DNA of 36,551 bases from Ignavibacteria bacterium (GTDB taxonomy: Bacteria; Bacteroidota; Ignavibacteria; Kapaibacteriales; UBA4661). The translations under genes and the position numbers were made by a program. Below are positions 25,714 to 32,384 of the stretch, one piece after another; the stretch's first letter is position 1; each line of letters starts with the position of its first letter. Location: NCBI GenBank assembly GCA_947459425.1, contig CANHDJ010000035.1, positions 1 to 36,551 on the forward strand, given 5' to 3'. The notes beneath the pieces were generated by a model that had not been told where the DNA came from, did no database searches, and saw only the letters and a program-made list of their open reading frames with translations.

Positions 25714-25745
25714 TTTGGGCGCATGAAACCTTTTGCGTACTTTTG
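25714..25745 (+). promoter_or_regulatory. Bacteroidota-type promoter for the LolA-like gene
   Basis: TTTG (25714-25717), a 20-bp spacer and TACTTTTG (25738-25745) match the -33/-7 consensus of the Bacteroidota primary sigma factor exactly. Transcription should start near 25752, giving a leader of about 60 bases. It begins 16 bases after the preceding terminator. Confidence 0.85.
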
Positions 25746-25810
25746 CGTTCTAAATCACCGACAAAGGTTCACAAATTCTGTTTTTATTCAATTTTTTGGA
25801 GTTATTTCCA

Positions 25811-26593
25811 ATGATGTTTTCCACACTTAAACGCGCCGCTGTAGTCGGCATCTCGGCTTTTGCTCTTGCCACCACAAGCCTTTCGGCACAAACGGTTGAC
25901 GAGATTATTACAAAAATCAACGACGCTTCGGGCGGCGAAAAAGTACAACGGGCAGTTAAATCTCAAGAAATGCAGATGGAGATGATTGTTAATGGCGGGG
26001 CTGTCAAAATTCCGGTGAAAGTTATTCAGCAACGTCCAGCATTTAATTATCAAGAAGGGACATTTCAAGGAATGACCTTCAAAGAGGGCTATGATGGAAA
26101 AACAGGATGGGCAATTAACCCTTTTGGCGGACAAATGGATCCTGCGCCAAAAAATGAAGAAGAATTGAAAGAATCCGAAGAACAAGCGGATATGGATGGT
26201 CCATTCATTGACAGCAAAACCAAAGGCTATAAAATTGAACTAATGGGCAAAGAAGACCTTGATGGCGAGCAGGCATTCAAACTCAAGGTTACCAATAAGC
26301 ATGGTGATATTAAATACATCCTTGTCGGTGCTGATAATTATTTGCCAATTAAAGTTATCTCAAAGAAAAAGAACAAAGAAGGTGGTGAGACAGAGGCAGA
26401 GACGTACTTCAGCGATTACAAGAAACTGCCAAACGGTTTGGTTATGGCTCACACAATGGAGACCAAAATTAAAGGGCAAACTGTCCAAACAATGGTGACG
26501 AAATCTGTTACCTTTGATAAAACCTTCGATGCAAGCATCTTTGCTGCTCCGCCAGCAAAAAAAGCTGATGCAAAAGCTGAAACGAAAAAATAA
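25811..26593 (+). CDS. Secreted LolA/outer-membrane-lipoprotein-sorting-like protein
   Basis: The 260-residue protein has a signal peptide (1-26, cleavage after SLSAQ or SLSA). A beta-rich domain follows, resembling LolA/LolB or DUF4292-like folds: TVDEIITKINDASGG at the start, YDGKTGWAINPFGG, GEQAFKLKVTNKHGDIKYILV, YFSDYKKLPNGLVMAHTMETK. The C-terminus is Ala/Lys-rich. Close relatives in Bacteroidota are usually annotated as outer membrane lipoprotein-sorting protein, with no proven function. GGAG lies 10 bases before the ATG at 25811; a second ATG follows at once. It has its own promoter and ends before a strong hairpin. Confidence 0.72.
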   Translation: MMFSTLKRAAVVGISAFALATTSLSAQTVDEIITKINDASGGEKVQRAVKSQEMQMEMIVNGGAVKIPVKVIQQRPAFNYQEGTFQGMTFKEGYDGKTGWAINPFGGQMDPAPKNEEELKESEEQADMDGPFIDSKTKGYKIELMGKEDLDGEQAFKLKVTNKHGDIKYILVGADNYLPIKVISKKKNKEGGETEAETYFSDYKKLPNGLVMAHTMETKIKGQTVQTMVTKSVTFDKTFDASIFAAPPAKKADAKAETKK

Positions 26594-26619
26594 GACTACT
26601 TGTTCAAAAGCAGATACCT

Positions 26620-26666
26620 TCGCCGGACGGCTTTGCCCTTGTGCAAATCGTCCGGCGAGGGTGTTT
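26620..26666. terminator. Hairpin between convergent LolA-like and GNAT genes
   Basis: TCGCCGGACG (26620-26629) and CGTCCGGCGA (26649-26658) are perfect 10-bp arms, and TTTGC/GCAAA pairs inside. Only a TTTT follows after a few bases (26663-26666), so it is a fair terminator for the LolA-like gene. The GTCCGGCG core is shared with the hairpin repeats at 12715 and 13540. Confidence 0.6.
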
Positions 26667-26729
26667 TAAAGCGCTTTCTCCGCAAAAGCCTGTGCGTTCA
26701 AGACAGTCACAACCATATTTCAGGCGCTT

Positions 26730-27551
26730 TTACATCGGCGGCATTTTGACAAACTTCGTTCGTGCGTACAAAATACTGAATTGCTTATTGTGCATATTTT
26801 TTTGCGAAATAGTGCCAGGTGCTGTTGAAACCTGTGCAATGACGCACCCTTCATCGTGTGCAAATTGCAATCGCGCTTGGATTAAGGCTTGTTGGACACC
26901 GCGCCCACGAAATTTTGGCTGCGTGGCTGCACCGGAAAGCATCGCCACGCCGTCCAGAATCGTGATTCCGCCTGCTCCGGCGATTTCGCCGTCAATCGTC
27001 ACAGCAAAGGCAGAACTGCCCGCAGTTTGTATCGAAACAACGAACATCTCACGAATACTTTGCGGAATTTCGCCTTCGCCAATGTTTTGTTCCATAAAGC
27101 CAGCCGCAATCGCCTCTGCCGCAGCCTCCAATTCCGTTGCTTCCAGACGATACGGGCGAAGCGCCGGAGCGGGAGAAGCGCCGAGTTGTTGCAAATCAAA
27201 CCCTAAGACGTGTGAATATTCGCATACTGCGTAGCCGCGCTTGCCAAGCAGTGTCGTCAAACTCATATCGGCGAGGTTGGCAACCTCAACATGAGTAGCT
27301 GCGCCGCGTGAGAAGAAAAATTCTTCGATAGCTTCTATCTGCTGTTCTTCCACTTCGCCGTCCATTCCTAAGCCAAATGATTGTGTGAGGGGGGATTCCA
27401 CTCCGGCATAGAGCGCTGCGGCGCTTCCAAGTCGTAGCGCGGTTGTGGTGGAATCGGATAAGAGTTGTTGGTATGCTTTAGCATAATCCATTTGATTTTG
27501 TGCTTGCGCCGTTTCGATGCGCTTTGCAAGGTCGGTTGAACCGAATATCAT
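26730..27551 (-). CDS. GNAT-family N-acetyltransferase
   Basis: The 273-residue protein has an N-terminal region with weak GNAT-like strands and a C-terminal GNAT domain (about 130-250). It shows AFAVTIDGEIAGAGGITI and the acetyl-CoA pyrophosphate-binding loop QPKFRGRGVQQALI (the R/Q-x-x-G-x-G/A pattern). Substrate cannot be predicted. It starts 35 bases after the DUF4440 gene on the same strand, so co-transcription is likely. It ends in the region between convergent genes. Confidence 0.85.
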   Translation of the reverse strand: MIFGSTDLAKRIETAQAQNQMDYAKAYQQLLSDSTTTALRLGSAAALYAGVESPLTQSFGLGMDGEVEEQQIEAIEEFFFSRGAATHVEVANLADMSLTTLLGKRGYAVCEYSHVLGFDLQQLGASPAPALRPYRLEATELEAAAEAIAAGFMEQNIGEGEIPQSIREMFVVSIQTAGSSAFAVTIDGEIAGAGGITILDGVAMLSGAATQPKFRGRGVQQALIQARLQFAHDEGCVIAQVSTAPGTISQKNMHNKQFSILYARTKFVKMPPM

Positions 27552-27586
27552 TGTAAAAATGTTGAGAAGTAAAAAGTACGCGGGGG

Positions 27587-28039
27587 CTAATTCCCCGACG
27601 ATGTATGGTCATGAATAATTTTCCAGCCTTGCGGCATTTTGCGGAATGTGAGCGTGAAAAGCCCTTGTGGTCGGTCTTGTGGCGTTTTGTCCTGCTCACG
27701 GGTGAGTTCCCATTTGCCAAAAACAAGCGCCGCATCGCTTGAAAGCAGACTAATTTCGAGATTAGCAAACGTGAGTTTCCCCATAGCCGCTTTGTCAGGA
27801 TAGCTTTTTTTATAGCGTTCCAACGTCGTTTTCCAACCACGACGAATGTTTCCACCGGAGGCAAAGCGCAAGGAATCCGTATTCCAATAGCCCTGCATAA
27901 ATTCTTCGATATTTCCGGCGTTCCATGCTTGAACTTGTGCGTCCAAGACGGCGCGAATGGCTTTGTCGGGCGACTCTTGAGCGAAAAGGGCGCTTTGCAG
28001 AAAAACCAGCGCAAGGGCGCAGAGAATCTGAGTTTTCAT
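27587..28039 (-). CDS. Secreted DUF4440 / SnoaL-like (NTF2 fold) protein
   Basis: The 150-residue protein has a signal peptide (1-20, ending ALFAQ). An NTF2-like domain follows with the DUF4440 pattern: AVLDAQVQAWNAGNIEEFMQGYW near the start, then RRGWKTTLERYKKSYP, ALVFGKWEL and GWKIIHDHTSS at the end. These small cone-shaped folds bind small ligands or act as enzymes; no specific role can be assigned. Exported DUF4440 proteins are common in Bacteroidota. The region just before the start codon holds an 8-bp tandem repeat. Confidence 0.87.
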   Translation of the reverse strand: MKTQILCALALVFLQSALFAQESPDKAIRAVLDAQVQAWNAGNIEEFMQGYWNTDSLRFASGGNIRRGWKTTLERYKKSYPDKAAMGKLTFANLEISLLSSDAALVFGKWELTREQDKTPQDRPQGLFTLTFRKMPQGWKIIHDHTSSGN

Positions 28040-28049
28040 AGAACAATGC

Positions 28050-28077
28050 TTGGTTAGTTGGTTAGTTGGTTACTTGG
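28050..28077. repeat. Octanucleotide tandem repeat (about 3.5 copies)
   Basis: TTGGTTAG, TTGGTTAG, TTGGTTAC, TTGG lie in tandem, 10 bases upstream of the DUF4440 start codon and therefore in its leader or promoter. A GTGTTT/AAACAC inverted pair lies beyond it at about 28091-28113. Confidence 0.7.
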
Positions 28078-28121
28078 TCATGAGTTGAGTGTTTCGCGTT
28101 GTAACGGCTAAACACCGCAAA

Positions 28122-29051
28122 TTACATCGATGATTTTCCCGAAATTAAATCATCTGGAACATTGCCTTTGCCGACAATATCAATAAAAATGCTGAGGAGC
28201 GAAGGCTGGACGCGCTCAATCTTGTTCAGAGCGAGTCGGGGAATCAGATGAGGTATGAGGTCGTTTATCGTGACCGACGGCTCTAAATCTATCTCGGCAT
28301 AATTGGCAAAAATTTCTGCTTTTGCCACACCGCCGAGCGAAGAAAGAAACTGCCCATCGCCCTCAAATTCAATCAGCACGGTATTCGAGCCAAAACGCTG
28401 CTTCACGGCTTCCACTGCGCCTTGCACGACGGCTTTACCTTTGTTGTAGAGGATAATTTCATCACAAATTTTTTCGGCGGATTCGAGTTGGTGCGTGCAG
28501 AAAATAATAGCTTTCCCGCGATTGCGCAAATCCATCACGACATCTTTGAACTTGAGTTGATTCACGGGGTCTAGGCCAGAAAATGGCTCATCTAAAATGA
28601 GTAAATCCGGGTCGTGCAGCACGGCGGCGATAAACTGCACTTTTTGTTGATTCCCTTTGGAAAGCTCCTCAATTTTACGTTTCTCCATACCCTGCAAATC
28701 AAATCGCGCAAGCCACTCCGCAACAAGCGCCTTGGGATTTGCCGATGAGCCTTTGAGCGTCGCAAAATACGCCAGTGTATCGCCGATGGTGCTTTTTTTG
28801 TACAAACCGCGCTCTTCGGGCAGATAGCCGATTGCTTTTTTTGTATCTTCGCTCACGGCATTGCCTCGGAACGTGATAGTGCCAATGTCGGGCTTAAGAA
28901 TATTCAAAATCATGCGGATTGTGGTCGTTTTGCCGGCACCATTGGGTCCTAAAATGCCCAAGACCGCGCCGGGATTGACGGAGAAGGAAATCCCATCAAC
29001 AGCTTTAAGACCGCCTTTGTAGGTTTTATGGATATTTTCAACGATGAGCAT
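28122..29051 (-). CDS. ABC transporter ATP-binding protein (NatA/YhaQ-like, COG4152 type)
   Basis: This 309-residue ATPase has Walker A GPNGAGKTT (35-43), the Q-loop region GYLPEERGLYKKSTIGD (75-91), signature LSKGNQQK (130-137), Walker B LLILDEPF (150-157) and the H-loop CTHQLESAEKICD, followed by a DUF4162-like C-terminal domain (about 215-300). The PEERGLY segment is typical of NatA/YhaQ-type ATPases that drive ABC-2 permeases (NatB/YhaP). The expected permease gene is not adjacent; DUF4440 follows instead. The ATG at 29051 gives the family start MLIVENIHKTYKG; the longer open frame to 29369 overlaps the divergent sixA start and is rejected. Confidence 0.92.
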   Translation of the reverse strand: MLIVENIHKTYKGGLKAVDGISFSVNPGAVLGILGPNGAGKTTTIRMILNILKPDIGTITFRGNAVSEDTKKAIGYLPEERGLYKKSTIGDTLAYFATLKGSSANPKALVAEWLARFDLQGMEKRKIEELSKGNQQKVQFIAAVLHDPDLLILDEPFSGLDPVNQLKFKDVVMDLRNRGKAIIFCTHQLESAEKICDEIILYNKGKAVVQGAVEAVKQRFGSNTVLIEFEGDGQFLSSLGGVAKAEIFANYAEIDLEPSVTINDLIPHLIPRLALNKIERVQPSLLSIFIDIVGKGNVPDDLISGKSSM

Positions 29052-29323
29052 AGAGCAGAAATAAGGTGAAAAAGAAAAAAATGCGTGGTGAGTTATGCCG
29101 AAATACAAAAAAATTCCGTAAATTGCGAATCCGAAACATTCACATTTTATGAACAAGCAACAATGCGAGCGAGTGGATATTAACGGACTGTTATTGATGC
29201 AATGATAATCAAGGGTTCTCCATTGCCAGCATCCGTCGTAATGCAAGATACTCAGCTTTGCACTAATTTCACAGCATTGTCCGCCATTCACATAATTTTT
29301 TATCGTAACGATCATTTGCCATA

Positions 29324-29812
29324 ATGAACACCATCTATCTGGTACGGCACGGCATCGCCGAGGACACAAATTTACTACGCCCTGATTCTGAGCGGGCTTT
29401 GACGCAAGAAGGCATTGAAAAAATGCACGGCATAGGGAAGCGCCTTCGGGAAATGGGCGTGAAACCGCACTTGATCATCTCCAGCCCTTACAAACGCGCC
29501 GTCCAGACGGCAGATGTTCTTGCCGAAGAACTAGGCTATACGGGAGAGCGTTACCAAGATAATCGCATTACTCCTAGTGCGCGTTACGAAGCTTTTTCAG
29601 CGCTCTTTCAAGAACACAAAAGTTTTCGAGAAATTATGTTCGTCACGCACGACCCATGTGTGAGTTTTCTCGTTGGCTCTATCTGCGGCGGCAATAATTT
29701 TAATATTGACTTCAAAAAAGGCGCTGTCGCCTGCATTGGCATTGGTCGCCAAAGCCCCCCGGCAGGAACGTTGCTTTGGTACGAAACGCCGAGAACACTG
29801 CTTGGCGCGTAA
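29324..29812 (+). CDS. sixA: Phosphohistidine phosphatase SixA
   Basis: This 162-residue histidine-phosphatase-family protein has the RHG motif with nucleophile His9 (LVRHG), Arg/Ser contacts in ISSPYKRAVQTA (52-63) and the second catalytic His109 in FVTHDP. Length matches E. coli SixA (161), which removes phosphate from histidine-phosphotransfer domains and phosphotransferase proteins. The partner here is unknown; the TPR kinase in the window has no HPt domain. It is transcribed away from the ABC ATPase gene, across a 272-bp gap in which no clear promoter box was found. A terminator follows 19 bases after the stop. Confidence 0.88.
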   Translation: MNTIYLVRHGIAEDTNLLRPDSERALTQEGIEKMHGIGKRLREMGVKPHLIISSPYKRAVQTADVLAEELGYTGERYQDNRITPSARYEAFSALFQEHKSFREIMFVTHDPCVSFLVGSICGGNNFNIDFKKGAVACIGIGRQSPPAGTLLWYETPRTLLGA

Positions 29813-29831
29813 ACAAAAGCGAAAAGAGATG

Positions 29832-29880
29832 ATGAGTTTTGAAGGCGGAAAGGCGCTTCAAAACTCATTGTCCGTTTTTT
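29832..29880 (+). terminator. Terminator of sixA
   Basis: ATGAGTTTTGAAG (29832-29844) and CTTCAAAACTCAT (29856-29868) form a perfect 13-bp stem around an 11-base loop. Six or more T's end at 29880. Confidence 0.9.
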
Positions 29881-29920
29881 CTAGCAACACAATTTTCCAT
29901 ACTTCCCCACTAACAACGAT

Positions 29921-30418
29921 ATGTTTCATCTCGACGAATCTCTCCGAACACTTGATAAAACGACGCTCTACAAAGAATTGCTTCAGCAATCAAGCGGATT
30001 GCTCCATGATGAGCGGGACATGATTGCGAACATGGCAAATATCGCATCGTTACTCTTCCATTCCATGCCAGATATTAACTGGTCGGGCTTTTATCTTTGG
30101 AAAAATGGCGAACTCGTGCTGGGACCATTTCACGGAAAACCCGCGTGTGTCCGCATTGCCTTGGGCAGAGGTGTTTGTGGAACAGCCGCCGCAACACGCC
30201 AAACTCAAGTCGTCGAGGATGTACACGCTTTCCCCGGACACATTGCCTGTGATGCAGCTTCGCGCTCGGAAATTGTTGTACCGCTTATACACAACGGGCA
30301 ACTTCTCGGCGTGTTAGATATTGACAGCCCCATCATCAACCGCTTTGATGCAGACGATCAACAAGCATTGGAGAGCCTTGCGGCTTTGTTACTGAGTGCT
30401 TCGGATGTCGCGTCGTAG
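29921..30418 (+). CDS. msrC: Free methionine-(R)-sulfoxide reductase (GAF type, fRMsr)
   Basis: This GAF-domain enzyme reduces free methionine-(R)-sulfoxide, repairing oxidised methionine in the cytoplasm. The 165-residue protein is a single GAF domain with INWSGFYLWKNGELVLGPFHG. All three family cysteines are present: Cys76 (KPACVRI), Cys86 (GRGVCGTAA) and Cys110 (GHIACDAAS). Their spacing (10 and 24) equals that of E. coli Cys84, Cys94 and Cys118, so activity is expected. DSPIINRFDADDQ near the end is also typical. The HAD gene starts 35 bases downstream on the same strand. Confidence 0.94.
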   Translation: MFHLDESLRTLDKTTLYKELLQQSSGLLHDERDMIANMANIASLLFHSMPDINWSGFYLWKNGELVLGPFHGKPACVRIALGRGVCGTAAATRQTQVVEDVHAFPGHIACDAASRSEIVVPLIHNGQLLGVLDIDSPIINRFDADDQQALESLAALLLSASDVAS

Positions 30419-30453
30419 GCTCAATCTGACCATTTCACCTGTTTTCTACGTTT

Positions 30454-31164
30454 ATGCGCTTACTTTTATTCGACATTGACGGCACGCTCGTTTCGGTGGA
30501 GCGCACTGCCTCGCGAGCGATGCTGCGGCGCGTGGTGGAGGACGTATTTTCTATCGCGCTGCCGACAACCTTTGAATTTCAACTTGGTGGCAAAACCGAT
30601 TACCAGATTATGACAGAAGCCGCACAAATGCTGGATTTGCCGACAAGCCTTGTGGAAGAACATCGTGAAAAAATTCAAACCACACTCACCGCACACACCG
30701 AATCCCTTTCCAACCCCGTAACCATGCGTCTTCTGGACGGAGTACGTGCATTAGTTGAGTCGCTTGCCAAGCGGCACGATGTAGCATTGGCGCTCTTGAC
30801 GGGGAATTTAAAAACGACTGCCTATCTCAAATTACGTCCGCATGGCTTAGATACGCACTTCCCCGTCGGTGCTTTCGGTTGCGACCACATTGACCGCGCC
30901 ATGTTGCCGCCGATTGCCTTGGAGCGGGCAAATGCGCACTATACCAATTTCACCGTTAGCGGGAAAAAGTTTTCCCCAGAAAACACGCTCATTATCGGTG
31001 ATACATTGAACGATATTCGCTGCGCAAAAGCGCATGGAATCAAGACGTTAGCCGTTGCTACCGGAGCCGTCAGTGCCGAGACCTTACGCGAAGCGGGCGC
31101 GGAATTTGTTGTCGAAAATTTTGTGGATGTGCGGGCAATTACGGATATTGCGACGAATTTTTGA
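30454..31164 (+). CDS. HAD-superfamily hydrolase (phosphoglycolate-phosphatase-like)
   Basis: The 236-residue protein has HAD motif I FDIDGTLVS with Asp7 (nucleophile) and Asp9, motif II LLTGN (Thr116), a lysine in the motif III region and motif IV GDTLNDIRCA (Asp183, Asp187). A helical cap (about 18-90) lies between motifs I and II, as in phosphoglycolate phosphatase and beta-phosphoglucomutase types. The substrate cannot be settled. It lies between msrC and cmk on the same strand with short gaps. Confidence 0.88.
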   Translation: MRLLLFDIDGTLVSVERTASRAMLRRVVEDVFSIALPTTFEFQLGGKTDYQIMTEAAQMLDLPTSLVEEHREKIQTTLTAHTESLSNPVTMRLLDGVRALVESLAKRHDVALALLTGNLKTTAYLKLRPHGLDTHFPVGAFGCDHIDRAMLPPIALERANAHYTNFTVSGKKFSPENTLIIGDTLNDIRCAKAHGIKTLAVATGAVSAETLREAGAEFVVENFVDVRAITDIATNF

Positions 31165-31220
31165 CTTAATCTTAGGGCAGCACAAATGCTGTTTCTCACC
31201 CCCGTAAAGATACCGCCATT

Positions 31221-31904
31221 ATGAAGACGACCTCAACAGAAAAACGCATCATTATCGCGCTTGATGGTCCTGCCGGCTCTGGCAAAAGCACCACAGCACG
31301 GCGAGTAGCCGGAGAACTTGGCTATGTTTATATCGACACTGGTGCGATGTACCGCGCCATCACGCTTGCCGCCCTCCGCGAAGAGCGTTCGCTTACCAAC
31401 ACCGATTTACTGCCGCTTTTGGAAGACTACCATCTTGAATTGGTCATTACACCCGATGGACAGCGCACCATACTTGGGCGCGAGGACGTAACACAAGAAA
31501 TCCGCTCGCCAGAAGTCACCAAATTCGTCAGCACCGTCAGCGCACTACCAGCCGTGCGGGAGGCGCTCTCAAAACGGCAACGCGACATGGGGAAAAATGG
31601 CGGTGTCGTTATGGATGGACGCGATATTGGCACGGTTGTCTTTCCTGAGGCAGAACTCAAAATTTTTTTGATGGCTTCGTTGGAAGAGCGTGCAAAACGG
31701 CGTTTAGCGGAACTTGGGGAAACGACACTATCACTCCAAGAAATGTGCCGCCAAATTGATGAGCGCGACAAGCAGGATGCCGGAAGACTCGTCAGCCCGC
31801 TTCGCAGGGCGCATGATGCGATTGAAATTGATACATCCCACCTCAGTATTGAAGAACAAACTTCGCGTATACTTGCGCTTGCTCGTGAGCGTATTCTTGC
31901 GTAG
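31221..31904 (+). CDS. cmk: Cytidylate kinase
   Basis: Cmk phosphorylates CMP and dCMP with ATP in pyrimidine nucleotide recycling. The 227-residue protein has the P-loop GPAGSGKST (16-24), the NMP-binding segment YIDTGAMYRAIT, the central MDGRDIGTVVFP motif and the lid region around ERAKRRLAEL, ending with DAIEIDTSHLSIEE. Length matches the bacterial family (225-230). rpsA, a common neighbour, is not next to it; a small unknown gene follows. Confidence 0.97.
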   Translation: MKTTSTEKRIIIALDGPAGSGKSTTARRVAGELGYVYIDTGAMYRAITLAALREERSLTNTDLLPLLEDYHLELVITPDGQRTILGREDVTQEIRSPEVTKFVSTVSALPAVREALSKRQRDMGKNGGVVMDGRDIGTVVFPEAELKIFLMASLEERAKRRLAELGETTLSLQEMCRQIDERDKQDAGRLVSPLRRAHDAIEIDTSHLSIEEQTSRILALARERILA

Positions 31905-32058
31905 TAGTCAACCTCACCACGAAATGCTTCCTCCAGACCACGCTCTTCGGGAACTATTCGCAGCAAAACAATGTTTTTGCAAAAAAGAGTCCGACTTATT
32001 GCTCTCCCCACAGGTTTCAGCAAAAAGACTATCTTGGCAGAAGAATTTATCCGATTCT

Positions 32059-32358
32059 ATGAGTACACACGTAACAAAACCTATGCTCACCACAGAGCAG
32101 AAATGCCGGGCCGTTCTTGAAAGAATGGCAGAAGTTGCCCGCGAGGGTGATGATATTATCCTGCGGCATAATGAAGAGGGGAACACCTTAACGGTCTATG
32201 TAGGATTTGGAAGGCAAACGTGTGGTGCTGAAGATGCAACATTTGAGGAACTTGTCAGCGATCTCTATCGCCTGTTTAATCGGCAATACGGCGTTTCATT
32301 TGTGAACCTTCACGATGAAGATGATTGGGAAACCCTTGAGCCACCCGTCTTGCGATAA
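32059..32358 (+). CDS. Small hypothetical protein, 99 residues
   Basis: I do not recognise this protein. It is acidic, apparently soluble, and has no signal peptide or membrane segment. Predicted features are an N-terminal helix (TTEQKCRAVLERMAEVA), two short strands (DDIILRHNEEGNTLTVYVGF), a helix (FEELVSDLYRLFNRQ) and an acidic end (DEDDWETLEPPVL). The last part of the frame ends 26 bases before a convergent gene. The same frame has an earlier ATG at 31924 (144 residues), 19 bases after cmk, but the added sequence is Cys/Lys/Leu-rich and looks non-coding, so 32059 is preferred. Confidence 0.6.
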   Translation: MSTHVTKPMLTTEQKCRAVLERMAEVAREGDDIILRHNEEGNTLTVYVGFGRQTCGAEDATFEELVSDLYRLFNRQYGVSFVNLHDEDDWETLEPPVLR

Positions 32359-32384
32359 ATCCCCATTCTAATCCAGAAAACACC

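Noticed and set aside
29052-29369. A longer ABC ATPase start reaching into sixA
   Set aside because: It overlaps the start of sixA on the other strand, and the added residues have no ABC character.
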